DNA of 64,000 nt from Ustilago trichophora (lineage: Eukaryota; Basidiomycota; Ustilaginomycetes; Ustilaginales; Ustilaginaceae). A program made the translations under genes and the position numbers. A model generated the notes under the pieces. That model did not search any database. It saw only the letters and a program-made list of their open reading frames with translations, and was not told where the DNA came from. Numbering within the stretch: the first letter of the stretch is position 1; each line of letters opens with the position of its first letter. Below are positions 1 to 10,379 of the stretch, one piece after another. Where the stretch lies: contig OOIN01000013.1 of assembly GCA_900323505.1 (NCBI GenBank), positions 744,001 to 808,000 on the forward strand, in the 5' to 3' direction.

Positions 1-542
1 GAGCGCCGAAATGCTTGAGCCGAATAGCGTGAATGCTGGTCGAGGTGTTGTACAGGTAATACTCCCTTGAGATACGGTCAAGGCGAGTAGGACACGCTAC
101 GCAGGGACCAAATGATGTTGAGAAGTGGTCAATGAGGAAAGAGCTGTGTTGTAGCTTGCCACTCTTTCTAAAAAAAAAAAAAGATTTGCCAGTTCGTCAC
201 CGCGTCGCGAACAGACAGACACAAGTAGCGCCCAACCGGTGAAATCACAACACAAGATGTCGTCTTCTCCACCAAAACTTTACTTTTGGAGCAAAGTCGA
301 GAGCTCGACTGTCACCAAAAAGGCGGATCTGGCAAAGAAATTCATTTGTTTCCAAAAAGCGCGAAATTTCATTCAACCTGTACATATACGCGACAACCCA
401 GAGGCGCCTTACCGCGTCGCCTCCATCAGCAGCTCACACATTCACAACCCAACGCTTCGTGTGGCAGAAAGAAATATCTATTGCTATGATGGAATCACAT
501 TACTCGTACATCGCCTCGACCCCCTTCTTGATATATCGGAAA
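1..542. other. Intergenic, no gene seen
   Basis: Short open frames here begin at non-ATG codons or lack any recognisable domain. A run of about a dozen A residues lies near 171-182. The right edge is the 3' flank of the clathrin adaptor gene on the minus strand. Nothing else can be supported. Confidence 0.5.
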
Positions 543-1153
543 TCAGAACTGCAAAAGGTTCGGCTGTCCTTGATCCTTGATACTCTTTCCAAAGTCAGAC
601 GACGGTTGGAAAGGTTTCACGTTGGACCCACCGAATCCGGTTGGTTGCGGCTGAATTTGGCCTCCGTTGAATCCGCTCGAATTGCCAAAGGGTTGACTAC
701 CGAATCCATTCATCCCAGTCGGTGTCTGAGTGTTGAACACCGTTGAAGACTGTTGCTGCTGCTGCTGCTGCTGTTGTTGTTGCTGGGGCTGAGAAGCAGA
801 AGTGCTGGTGGAGAAGGCCGAGTTGAACGCGTTCAACGCACTGCTATTCGAGCTTGCCGGAAGGCCGCTGGTGGTGGAGGTGGATCCAAAGTTGCTAGGG
901 GTGCTCGTCGTGTTGCTCGGCGTAGAGTTGAAGCCGCCCATGCCGGTGAAGGCAGGCTGCTGCAACGTCGGGCTAGATACGCGAGCAAAGGGGTTCCCCG
1001 TCATCTGCGGCGCCAGGCCACCACTGGCTCCTGGACTCGTAGGCGCAGAGAATTGTGGATTGGTGGCCAGGCTGGCACCAAACGAAGACTGCGGCTTGAA
1101 CGGCTGCACACTGCTGCCGCCAAAACCAGTTGGCTGCGGCTGTAGCGCTTGCG

Positions 1154-1190
<37 letters not shown>

Positions 1191-1406
1191 ACTCGAAGAT
1201 GACGCCGCACCACCACCAAACGACATGGATCCGAACTGCGAAGAAAGCTCGTTGCCCGTAGGCGTCGATACAGCCCCTGGAGTGCTGGCAGTATTGTTGC
1301 TGTTGTTGCTTTGGTTGTTCTGGTTCTGGAACGTGAGCTCGGATGCGACGCTGCCGATAATGCCGGTCTTTTGTGGTGCAAGCAAGCCACTGCTCTGTGC
1401 CTGCCC

Positions 1407-1441
<35 letters not shown>

Positions 1442-3576
1442 GCTGCTGCTGGCTGGCATTCTGGCCAGTCGGGTCGCTTCCATCCCAAGCATGAGCTCCC
1501 AATCCGTAGTGACCACCGTTGGGCGCACCAAACGCGCTCATGGCGAGTTGATTCAGCGAAGGACCCTTTGGCGCAGGAGGCGATGCAGGTGGTGGGGTAG
1601 AGCCAGGAGGCGGTGCAAAGGGATTGCGAGAGCCTGTCTTTTGCGGCAAGAGCTGCTTAGCGGATGCAGCAGCCTCGGGCGACTTGGGCGCAGTGAAGCC
1701 TTGGTTGTTGACTTGTCCGTTGTTTTGCGACTGGAGCGCCGAGTTGAAAGACGAGAGAGCAGAGGACTGCTGCGCCGAGGCCTGGCCAAAAGGACCGCTT
1801 TGTCCCTGCTGTGTTGGAGGTTGCGGCTGCGAGGGCGTGGCAGTGTGTTGAGGCTGCAGATCCTGGAAGGGCTGGTTGTGTTGCTGCTGAGGCTGTGGTT
1901 GCTGCTGAGACGCTTGCTGCTGTTGCTGCTGTAGTTGGTGTTGTTGTTGTTGTTGTTGTTGCGGTTGCTGCTGTTGCTGCTGGTTGAGGAAGCTCGATTG
2001 ACCGTCAAACGTACCGAATGGCCCACCAAACCCAGTAGGCTGGGGCATGACCGACTGTCGGAAGGGATTGAAGCCAGTGGCTTGTGGCTGAAGGAATCCA
2101 GTCATCTGTGGTTGCATGCCGCCGCCGTTCATCATACCGCCGTTGAAGCCAGTCATTTGTTGCTGCATTGGCATCTGCATACCCGTCTGCTGCTGTGCCA
2201 TGAAGGGGTTGTAACCAGTCATCTGGGGCTGCAGACCACCCATACCACCCATTCCCATTCCCATTCCCATTCCCATACCCATGCCGCCGAATCCGCCGCC
2301 GTTCATGGCCATCATCCCGGTAGGCTGCGCTTGCAGGAAGAAGCTCTGCTCTGCAGGAACGTTGGAGAAGATGTTCTGGCCACCGTCGTTGTCGATACTT
2401 GCAAAAAAGTCTTGCAGGTCCTGATTCGAGGTCGGGGGCTTGACTTTTCGTTCGGGCTTTTCGGGCTCTTGGATGGTGATGCTCTTCTTGGACTCGCTCT
2501 TGGGGACGCTGGAAGAGATGGTAGAGATGGGTCGAGCGGTGGATGCGGCCGGAATTCCGTCTGCGATGCGCTTATTCTCCTTGTACTCTTTGCGATTCTG
2601 CTCAAAGTTGGGGTCCTTGAGATACTCTTCGAGTGCGCCGGCGAGGGAGACAGGAGCGTGCTTGAGCGAAGGGATGGCGAGGTTAAGACTGTGGGAAGCC
2701 TTCTTGGCACTGTTGAGGAAGGCGACGACGTTCTCGGTTTGGCGACAGAAGCGGCGATAGAGTTCAAGGGCACGCTCTGCGTCGGACTTGGCCATCTCAA
2801 AGTAGTGCTCGAGGATGTTGATGACACCTTCGTTGATGGCAGTGTAGATGGCGAGGAGATCCTTGAGAGTCATTCGGAACGCAGACATGATGAGATCGTC
2901 GTTGAGATCATCGAGGAAGAACGAGCACTGCATGAGGACACTGGCCACTTTTTGAGTGGTGGAGACCTCGCGCAAGAGACCCTTTTCGACGGAAAGCTTT
3001 CGCAAACGGTTGCTGTTGCTGGCGCCATTTGAGTGAGCGCGGGAACGATCGGAGGAACGGATGACGTCGTGTTTGAGGTCACGATAGGCTCGGACACGCT
3101 CGTCGAGATACTGCGCGTAGACCGATAGCGTCTGAGGAGCGGAATAGCCGGACCAGCTGTTGGACGAGACGTTGCGCAGGCGGATGTTGCCTCCATCAGA
3201 GGCAAGATGACCGAGGACATTGTCGACTTCGCCGTTGCGGATCATCGTATGGAGGATGACGAGGGACTTGAGCACGACGGTAGCGTTTGGCTCTCGTAAG
3301 CGGTTGCCCAGAGCTCGGCAAACATCTTGGAGGGATCCATCGGTAGCGAACGTAGTAGCAATGATGGGGTCGATGTATTTTGGCTTGATACCACCCGATT
3401 TTGGCTTGGTGGCGCCTTTGACCACCTTGTCGTAGCTGTTGGTCGGTGGAGAATGCCAGATGATATAATGATGATGATGAGGTGAGAAGAATGGGAGATG
3501 GTTAGACGGTCAGCATAGGTTACAGACAAATGCCGATATTGATCCTGTTGGCTGCAGCCGGAACTTACCTGGACAT
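543..3576 (-). CDS. YAP1801: AP180/YAP1801-type clathrin assembly protein (ANTH domain)
   Basis: Endocytic clathrin adaptor acting at the plasma membrane. The protein (about 966 aa) starts MSSYDKVVKGATKPK. The ATG is in an 8-nt first exon (3569-3576), joined across a 133-bp intron (3436-3568, donor GTAAGT, acceptor AACAG) to the main exon (543-3435); the join restores the SYDKVVKGATK opening typical of AP180 proteins. Residues about 10-280 are the ANTH domain, with a K-x-K basic patch (KPKYIDP) suited to phosphoinositide binding. The remainder is a long disordered tail rich in Q, G and S, with four NPF motifs (EH-domain ligands) and about a dozen copies of a Q-x-TG motif such as LQPQMTG, which resemble the LxxQxTG sites of yeast Prk1/Ark1 kinases. 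Poly-Q tracts near 750-790, 1150-1190, 1400-1450 and 1900-1980 create many shadow frames. It is much longer than yeast YAP1801 because of the tail. Domain assignment is strong; paralogue naming is less certain. Confidence 0.9.
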
Positions 3577-4474
3577 GGCGGAATGATATGGACGCCGCAG
3601 AGAATGCGAGTCTTGTCCAGCTGCGGTGATTGCCTAGAAGAAGAGTGAATATAGTACTCTTCTCGCAGGCTCTATAGCATCCGTTTGGTTTCGATGAATA
3701 GAAGTTGAGATCGCTCGAAGAAATGACGCCTGAACTTGGCGGATGGATGCCTGGTAAGGAGATAGTACACCGTCAATGATTGGGGTTTGATGGTATCGAT
3801 GATGGTGAACTTGTGCGTGTGCGTGACCAAGCTGCCAAGGACTATGCGATGCGAGTCTCAAGGATGGGATGAATGACAAGGATATGAGGAAGGATGGTGA
3901 GTAAAAACCGAAGGTACTGTACTGTACAGTAAGGTAGTCCCACACACACGCACTCGACTCGGTTCAGGCACCGTCGGTCTCAGCCAAATGGCTGTGTCGC
4001 GGCAGTCGCGACTTGGCATCTGAAATTGGCAGGATACTGTACCCTTTGCTCCAATACTGAACCGTGCGCCCTTTGACACTCCTATACGTCTATCATCAAC
4101 AACACCCGACATACACTATTCTCTTTGCGCATGCTATCAATGTCGTCGAGCATTGGTAGATGGGAGCTTCTGTGAGTATGGCTCAACTACGAGCTAGCTC
4201 TGTGTATCCAAGTATGGGCTGTGGAAAGGGATGCCGGTCAAATGGAATTTTCGCTCGATTTCGTCATAGATGCGACAAGTGGTTCTTGTTTGAGGCTCTG
4301 TCACTTACACGTGAGTAATTCGGTGTCCCGATTTTGCCGATGATTCCCTCTCATCACCCATAACACACACACACACACACACACATGTACATGGCGATAG
4401 AGTACAAATACAAGTTGCAAGTGATATTGTCCCACTAGAATACAACAAATCACAATGGCCTCGAGTCCATTCTC
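3577..4474. other. Intergenic: adaptor promoter and GCN5 3' flank
   Basis: Contains the 5' region of the minus-strand adaptor gene and the 3' flank of GCN5. It carries a palindrome-type element TACTGTACTGTACAGTA at 3915-3931, a further TACTGTAC at 4035-4042, and an (AC)11 microsatellite at 4363-4384. No convincing coding frame is present. Confidence 0.5.
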
Positions 4475-6703
4475 TCACAAAGAGCTTTGCACCTTGGGCA
4501 GCAGTGTCTCCTTGAGGAACTTTTCCAGCTTGGTCGCGCTCTTTGCATACGGCGATGACGCCGGATTGTACGATCGACAATTGTCAAAGATCAGCTGCGC
4601 ATCCGCCACCAGCTCGTCGACGTTGGCATACTGGTTGTTCTCCAGCTTGGCCTCCATGGTCGACAGGTCCATCGGATTCTTGATCACGTCGTAGTAGTCG
4701 GTCACCTCTTCTCCGTTGACCGGGTTGACGAAAGGCCATGCACTGCCGTGTCCGTTGAGCTCGACCAGAATATGGCGCATCACCGCAAAGTGGGGTCCTC
4801 GCTTCGGTCGTCGACTCAGCTCGTCCATCTCGGGCGTCCAGCCACTCTCCTTGAGACCTGGCACCTCGGACGGATCCACAAGAAAGGTTGCTGTCGGATC
4901 CTCTTCGCCTTCCCGCTGATCGCGCTTGGCCGCGCGTTCTGGCTTGGCCACCGTGCCATCTGGATTCTCGATGAGCCCTTTCAGCTTGATCAAGCGGTCA
5001 CGATCGCGCATCGCTTCGAGACCCTTGTGCACCACGTGCGAGCGGCTGATGCTTCGAATTTTGGCCAGCACCGCTTCCTTTTGGGCAGCAAGCATGTCTT
5101 GCACCTCCAGATACTTGACCCGAGGAACCATGCTGCACTGCATCAACGTACCGCCTTCGTAGTCCTTGATGTATCCCACCCAGATGGATCGATCCAAACT
5201 GATCTCCTTGGTAAAGCCCTGCTTTTTGAAGTAGCCGATGGCGTAGTTATCGGCATAGGTGAGAAAGTGCATCACGGGCGAAGATGCCTTGACGTGGTCC
5301 TTGAGGTGATTCATCAGATGCGAGCCGTATCCCTTGACTTGTTCGGTACTCGTAATGGCACAGAAGACGATCTCGGCAAATTTACGCTGCTTGAAAGGTC
5401 GATAGGTAATTCCTCCTACAACCTTCAGTCCACGCTTGACAATGGCCACGCTCTGATGGTTGCGGTCGAACACAAGTCGCGAAATGTACTCGCGTGGCAT
5501 CTTGGGCAGTTGGCGCTGAAAGATGTTTTTGAGACCTGTGAGCAAGATCATCGATTCGTGATTGTCGTCGTTGGTCACCACTCGGAACTGGATCAGACCG
5601 GTGCGCTCCTCAATCACCGCAGGTCGCTCCTTCTTGGGCGCTACGCCTTCTTCCACGGCAGATGCGGCGCTTTTTGGCGCAGGCTGTAGCTCCTCCAGGT
5701 CGACAGCTTCCTCCTCTTTGACCTTGGTCTCCCCTTCCGCTTCCGCGTGTTCCTTCGCAGCCGATGAATCGACAACCTCGCCCGACTCTTCATCTGCTGC
5801 CTGTGTTGCTGTGTCCTCACCCTCCGCGTTGGTCGCTGAGGTTTTCACGGCCTTGACGTCGACCGATTCGTCGCTTAGGTCTGTCGACATGTTGGGGTCG
5901 GCAGTGCTGTCCTTTGCCAAATCGGATGAAGCGAACTTTCTTCGCTTAGCGTCGTGCCGGCCATTGGATGCGCCCGGCTCGGCTGATTGCTGCCGTGACG
6001 CTGGGTTGGAATGCACCACAGTCATCTCTGGGCTTGAAAGTCGGCTTGAGGTGGCCACCGAGGCCTCTCTATCGCGCGAGCGTGAGCGGGAACGAGAGGC
6101 ATCGCGAAGCTTGCGTTTGCGGTTCAGACTCTGCAGCAGCGGTGTCGACGAGTGCGGTCCGGAACCATTGGGTAAGGGTTGTGCCGAAGGGTGAGGACTT
6201 GGTGTTGCATCGGGGACCGTACTGAGCTGTGACACGGGGCTCGAGGCTTCGACGAGGCCATCTGCGCCTACAGGTCTCATCTGTTTGCGAAGCGACTCGA
6301 TGTCACCATCCACATAGTCAAAGTCGAGCAGCTTGCCCTTATCCTCCAATAGCTCGTCCAGTCGCACTGCCACTTTGGCTCTACGTGTTGCTTCCTCGTC
6401 GTCGGCGTCGCTAAGCGCAGCGTGTTCTTCCACATTGCGTCCACACGTATCGCAAGTGACGGCATTCCATTCCGCCTTGAGTTTGTCTTCATCCAAGTGG
6501 CGCGAGTCATGCCTCGAGCCTCTCGAGATGGGATCTTCGATGACCTCCTCGTATTCGGATGGCTTGAAGCCTAAGCAGCTCTGCGAGTCCGAGTCGGCCC
6601 CATTCGCTGAAGTGGAAGGTGTGTGTCGTGCGACCTTTATCAATCGCTGAAAAGGGGATAGCCTGTGCAGAGATCTGGCGCCTGATGGGTATAGTAGAGG
6701 CAT
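4475..6703 (-). CDS. GCN5: GCN5 histone acetyltransferase
   Basis: Catalytic lysine acetyltransferase of SAGA/ADA-type complexes, acting on nucleosomal histone H3 in the nucleus. Single uninterrupted 742-aa frame from an ATG. The GNAT domain spans about residues 370-530: the expected catalytic glutamate lies in FAEIVFCAI (about E444), followed by the acetyl-CoA loop QVKGYG (about 455-460) and the YFKKQGF signature. The C-terminus (about 636-738) is a bromodomain with PMDLSTM and the acetyl-lysine-binding asparagine in NCRSYN (about N713). Unlike yeast Gcn5 (about 440 aa), there is an N-terminal extension of some 365 residues, mostly acidic or RS-rich and disordered, with a small [11 protein letters not shown] segment at about 84-94. 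The start could be further downstream, since the extension is poorly constrained. Assignment of the catalytic and bromo domains is essentially certain. Confidence 0.96.
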   Translation of the reverse strand: MPLLYPSGARSLHRLSPFQRLIKVARHTPSTSANGADSDSQSCLGFKPSEYEEVIEDPISRGSRHDSRHLDEDKLKAEWNAVTCDTCGRNVEEHAALSDADDEEATRRAKVAVRLDELLEDKGKLLDFDYVDGDIESLRKQMRPVGADGLVEASSPVSQLSTVPDATPSPHPSAQPLPNGSGPHSSTPLLQSLNRKRKLRDASRSRSRSRDREASVATSSRLSSPEMTVVHSNPASRQQSAEPGASNGRHDAKRRKFASSDLAKDSTADPNMSTDLSDESVDVKAVKTSATNAEGEDTATQAADEESGEVVDSSAAKEHAEAEGETKVKEEEAVDLEELQPAPKSAASAVEEGVAPKKERPAVIEERTGLIQFRVVTNDDNHESMILLTGLKNIFQRQLPKMPREYISRLVFDRNHQSVAIVKRGLKVVGGITYRPFKQRKFAEIVFCAITSTEQVKGYGSHLMNHLKDHVKASSPVMHFLTYADNYAIGYFKKQGFTKEISLDRSIWVGYIKDYEGGTLMQCSMVPRVKYLEVQDMLAAQKEAVLAKIRSISRSHVVHKGLEAMRDRDRLIKLKGLIENPDGTVAKPERAAKRDQREGEEDPTATFLVDPSEVPGLKESGWTPEMDELSRRPKRGPHFAVMRHILVELNGHGSAWPFVNPVNGEEVTDYYDVIKNPMDLSTMEAKLENNQYANVDELVADAQLIFDNCRSYNPASSPYAKSATKLEKFLKETLLPKVQSSL

Positions 6704-7263
6704 TCTGAGGATGTAGGTACCAATATGCTAGGACTGAATAAGCGTGTCGTGTCGTGTCGAGTCGTGGAAATGTGGTGGTAAAGACCACAGCGGTGGCGCT
6801 CCACAGCAATCGTGACGTGACGCGGAAGTTGTGAACGAGCGGCCAAGAAGCGCGAATTCTGCGAGAAAGGCGATACGCAGTGAGTCAAGCACGTCTGTGA
6901 GGGTATACGGTGGATGTGGTAGGATGATGGCGGAAGATGATGGTGTTGGATGAACAAGAAGCGAGGTGAGTGTTGGTCTCTGTCCAAGATGCAGGTGTGG
7001 AAGGGGAGGCGCGTATAGCAGGACGCACCAAGTTGGCCGATTTCCGAATGAATTGGGCGCGTTTTCCCAAGTGCTTTGTTCCGCAATCCGAGAAACGTCT
7101 CGCAGCAGTATTGAACATGCATACAGTACAGAACATGCACATTTGTGCTCCCTTCCAACTCTAGACTCTCCCGCTCGACACAAGAAGTAACCTCTTGCCG
7201 GCATCCTCAAGCACCATTATCGCATAGGACCGTGCATTGTGGTCAATTGCACCTCAGTTCAAG
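6704..7263. promoter_or_regulatory. Divergent promoter region, GCN5 / orphan ORF
   Basis: Non-coding stretch between divergent genes. It contains short tandem GTCGT-type repeats near 6743-6766 and, at 7114-7139, a TACAGTACAG core flanked by two GAACATGC copies. No coding frame is credible here. Confidence 0.4.
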
Positions 7264-7851
7264 ATGTACTGCCTCCGGTGGTGGATCCCACTCTTCTTGC
7301 TGCCGTTCCCAAAGACGTCTCCCTTGTTCCTCGTGCTCTTCCTCTTCTCCTTTGCGCTGCATTCACAACCATGCATGTATTGCGCCCTTATCCTCACGGG
7401 TCTCTTCACCACATCTTCCAACTGGTATGGACCCAGCTCCACCATCGTACCTCATAGCGTAGCCAATCCTACGACATCCACAACCTCGACCAACACCTCA
7501 GAAACTCGTCCAAGCTATGGTTGGCTGGATCTCGGCTTTTCGGGCGGCAATGGCTTCTTCAGCCCCCTTGTTCGGGCCAGCACCAGCTCCTCTATTCCTT
7601 CCGACGCTTACATGAATAATTCTGTCTCGACCGATGCAGCATTCTATCGCCTCTCAATACCCTGGTCGGAATCGCAAGTGCAGATCCCAAAGCGCTTCTA
7701 CGTCGGTCTAGGCAAGCATCAAGGCCTTGGCATGTGGATCGACCTCGGGAGCGGTCTGAGCGACTCTTCCGCACCATTAACAGCAAAAGCGAACATCCCA
7801 GTCGATCCAAGCCTGTCGAGTTCTGCCCAAGACAGACACGTCGAATTCTAA
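7264..7851 (+). CDS. Hypothetical membrane-anchored or secreted protein
   Basis: A 195-aa frame from ATG 7264 (the frame is open slightly upstream, but only with non-ATG codons). Residues about 5-50 are strongly hydrophobic (FLVLFLFSFALH and following) and could be a signal anchor or one to two membrane segments. The rest is a Ser/Thr-rich soluble region without a recognisable domain. There is no family match I can name. It lies divergently from GCN5 and upstream of the ER co-chaperone on the same strand. The opposite strand shows no better frame. It may be a fragment of a spliced gene whose further exons I cannot identify; whether it is expressed is unknown. Confidence 0.4.
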   Translation: MYCLRWWIPLFLLPFPKTSPLFLVLFLFSFALHSQPCMYCALILTGLFTTSSNWYGPSSTIVPHSVANPTTSTTSTNTSETRPSYGWLDLGFSGGNGFFSPLVRASTSSSIPSDAYMNNSVSTDAAFYRLSIPWSESQVQIPKRFYVGLGKHQGLGMWIDLGSGLSDSSAPLTAKANIPVDPSLSSSAQDRHVEF

Positions 7852-8302
7852 ACTCCAAGCAGTGTGATCCGAAGCACGCACTCTTGTGGCATCGTTCGAA
7901 TACTCATTGTAGCTCTGACTTCGAGGACACCGTATACCCAATTCCAATTTCGCGTTCATCATCAGTGCTGCTGCGCATCGTGTGCGACTTGGACTTGGTT
8001 TGGTAGCCATGGGGGCATGGAGAGTTGCGTCAACTCTAACACCATTTTTACAGAAAATCGATTCTTTTCCGCGCGAGAAAGAGATGCCTCCACTGTTTCA
8101 GTTCCACGTTGGCACCAAACGCACAGCTTCGGCAACTTGGCGGGGCGGCTGTGAATGGTGAATTTGACGCCGCATGCATGAGCTGGAAGCTTCGGTTGCC
8201 TAACACTCAACACCTTAAAATATACAGTTGAGTCGTGTCTCCACAACCTCGTGTCCCTCACCATCGACTTCGCACTTTTGACCCAACACCATCATCATCC
8301 CG

Positions 8303-8349
<47 letters not shown>

Positions 8350-8362
8350 TACGCCAAAACTC
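7852..8362. promoter_or_regulatory. Promoter region of the DnaJ/TPR gene with CA repeat
   Basis: Non-coding region upstream of the co-chaperone ATG. A (CA)n microsatellite of about 37 nt occupies 8311-8347, ending only 15 nt before the start codon, so it is probably transcribed in the 5' leader. A two-unit heat-shock-like inverted motif GAAGCTTC lies near 8188. No gene is seen. Confidence 0.45.
8311..8347. repeat. (CA)n microsatellite in 5' leader
   Basis: Uninterrupted CA dinucleotides over about 37 nt, immediately upstream of the co-chaperone start codon. Length is likely to vary between strains. Confidence 0.85.
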
Positions 8363-10150
8363 ATGAAGAGCAGGCTACTCCCATCGCTGCTGGCGCTCTC
8401 TTGGACGCTGTGTCTGGCGCTGGGCCTTTCGTCCTCTGGCGTTCTCGTCCGAGCTGACAGCAGCTTTGCACCATCATCCCACCAACAGGCAACCTTCACC
8501 AACGATCCAGCTCTCGCCAATCAGCATCTCACTCATGCTAATGCCGCACTTCAGTCGGGAAGGTACCAGGAGGCTCTGTCCTCGTTCGATTTGGCTCTGC
8601 AGGCGGATCCAACATCCTGGTTGACCTACTATCGCAGGGCCACCGCGCAGCTTTCGCTGGGCCGCACTTCGGCTGCTTTGCAAGACTTCCAGAGTCTTCT
8701 CGACCTAAACCCCAAGTTCGACAAGGCATACCTCCAGCAGGCCAAGGTCTACCTCAAGGAAGGAGACTACGACAAGGCCAAAGCTGCGCTCAAGACCTAC
8801 AACGAGATTCACGCCGAAAAGGGTTCTGCCGACTCGAGTCCTGCCGAAGCCAACAGCGTGCGCTCCAAGCTTTCCTTGGTCGAGACAACGCTCAAGTCGC
8901 TTGATCAACTCGTCAAGGAGCTCGACAAGGCGCAGAACGCCAATAGCAAGGGGAAGGGCAAGGCCAAGGAACTCGACCCAACCAAAGTAGACCACTGCAT
9001 CCACATGGCCGGCGAAGTACTCAAGATCTCCCCCTCCCACCTCGAAACTCGCTTGGTCCGAGCTCGATGCCAAATCATCAAGGGCAACGTCGAAGACGCC
9101 ATGGCCGATTGGACCCGCGTTGTCCATCTCTCCCCCTCTCCCTTCCTGCTCCGACGACTTGCGGTGCTCTCCTACTTTGTAGTCAGCGAGCCTGGGTCGC
9201 AGAGCAGGGATGCAGGACTCCAACACCTCAAGGCATGTCTTCATTCGGATCCGGATAACAAGGCTTGCGCCAAGATGCATAGAAAAGTCAAGACGCTAGA
9301 AAAGTCGCTCAAGAAGGCACGCAACTTTTACAACTCGCAGAGCTACCGTGCCGTGCTCTCCGCCCTAAAGGGTGGCAAAGTTGGAGGTCCTACCGTGGCG
9401 GATGAGATCAAGGAGGTGATCAAGGCTGCGTCCCAGGTGCAGCCTGGCGATGAAGAGGCACTGATTCCATCCAACTACAAGGGTGATGCGATTCAAGCAT
9501 CAGGTCTCTTGCTCGAACTTTCCACCATGTACTGCAAGGCTTACACCGAGCTCAACGATATGGACAAGGCCATGCCGTACTGCGAGCTTGTCCTTGCCAA
9601 GGACCCGGACAACGTCGAAGCTGTCCTGGCACGAGCCGAGCTTGCCCTCCAACAGGAAAAGTACGAAGACGCCGTTCGCGATCTCACCAAGGCATTCGAA
9701 GCCTCTGGTCGTACCGATGCCAAGATCCACCAGAAGCTCCAAACCGCCCAGAAGCGTCTCAAGCTCAATCAGACCAAAGACTACTACAAGGTGCTCGGCG
9801 TCAAACGCAGCGATAGCTTGGCGACCATCAAGAAGGCTTATCGCAAGATGGCACGTGAGAATCATCCGGACAAGGGCGGATCGCAGGAGAAGATGGCCCA
9901 GATCAACGAGGCTTGGGGCGTATTGGGTGATGAAGAGTTGAGGAAGAGGTACGATGCTGGCGATGATCCCAACGATCCTATGGGTGGACAGCAGGGTGGA
10001 TACGGAAATCCATTCGCTCAGGGTGGTCATCCGTTCGAAATGTTCTTCCAGCAGGGTGGCGGAGGCGGCTTTCCAGGTGGTGGATTCGGTGGTGGTGGAT
10101 TCCCTGGCGGCGGATTCGGCGGTCAGCAGTTCCACTTCAAGATGGGTTGA
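8363..10150 (+). CDS. ER-lumenal TPR/DnaJ co-chaperone (p58IPK/DNAJC3-like)
   Basis: Co-chaperone predicted to stimulate the ER Hsp70 (Kar2/BiP) and bind unfolded clients. The 595-aa frame starts at ATG 8363 with a clear signal peptide (leucine-rich stretch, residues about 5-32). Several TPR units follow from about residue 45 to 460 (for example ALQSGRYQEALSSFDLALQ and KDPDNVEAVLARAELALQ). A J domain sits at about 471-535, with DYYKVLGV, the catalytic HPD in ENHPDKGG, and the usual helix IV. The C-terminus is a Gly/Phe-rich tail (about 540-595) ending without a KDEL-type retrieval signal. This architecture (signal peptide, TPRs, C-terminal J domain, G/F tail) is that of DNAJC3/p58IPK in animals and its fungal relatives. 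No intron is needed. Confidence 0.92.
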   Translation: MKSRLLPSLLALSWTLCLALGLSSSGVLVRADSSFAPSSHQQATFTNDPALANQHLTHANAALQSGRYQEALSSFDLALQADPTSWLTYYRRATAQLSLGRTSAALQDFQSLLDLNPKFDKAYLQQAKVYLKEGDYDKAKAALKTYNEIHAEKGSADSSPAEANSVRSKLSLVETTLKSLDQLVKELDKAQNANSKGKGKAKELDPTKVDHCIHMAGEVLKISPSHLETRLVRARCQIIKGNVEDAMADWTRVVHLSPSPFLLRRLAVLSYFVVSEPGSQSRDAGLQHLKACLHSDPDNKACAKMHRKVKTLEKSLKKARNFYNSQSYRAVLSALKGGKVGGPTVADEIKEVIKAASQVQPGDEEALIPSNYKGDAIQASGLLLELSTMYCKAYTELNDMDKAMPYCELVLAKDPDNVEAVLARAELALQQEKYEDAVRDLTKAFEASGRTDAKIHQKLQTAQKRLKLNQTKDYYKVLGVKRSDSLATIKKAYRKMARENHPDKGGSQEKMAQINEAWGVLGDEELRKRYDAGDDPNDPMGGQQGGYGNPFAQGGHPFEMFFQQGGGGGFPGGGFGGGGFPGGGFGGQQFHFKMG

Positions 10151-10379
10151 TACGACACCACCTACCCAACAGTCGAACATTTTGCATTTTATTTTCTTTC
10201 CCTCTTGTCTACTCACGACTCGCACCATACCTCTTGCAATCCATTCGCACCAGTCACACTCGTCTCATCCACAGTCTCGTTCGCACACACACGCACAGCA
10301 ACATTCTGCAATGTTTTGAAGAATGAGCAAAATCATCTTTTTTGTTTCCATTCAAAAATATAATAGATGAAAGGCTACA

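Noticed and set aside
1001..1934. Poly-L, poly-C, poly-V frames over the adaptor gene
   Set aside because: Shadow frames of the poly-Q CAG/CAA tracts in the AP180-type gene.
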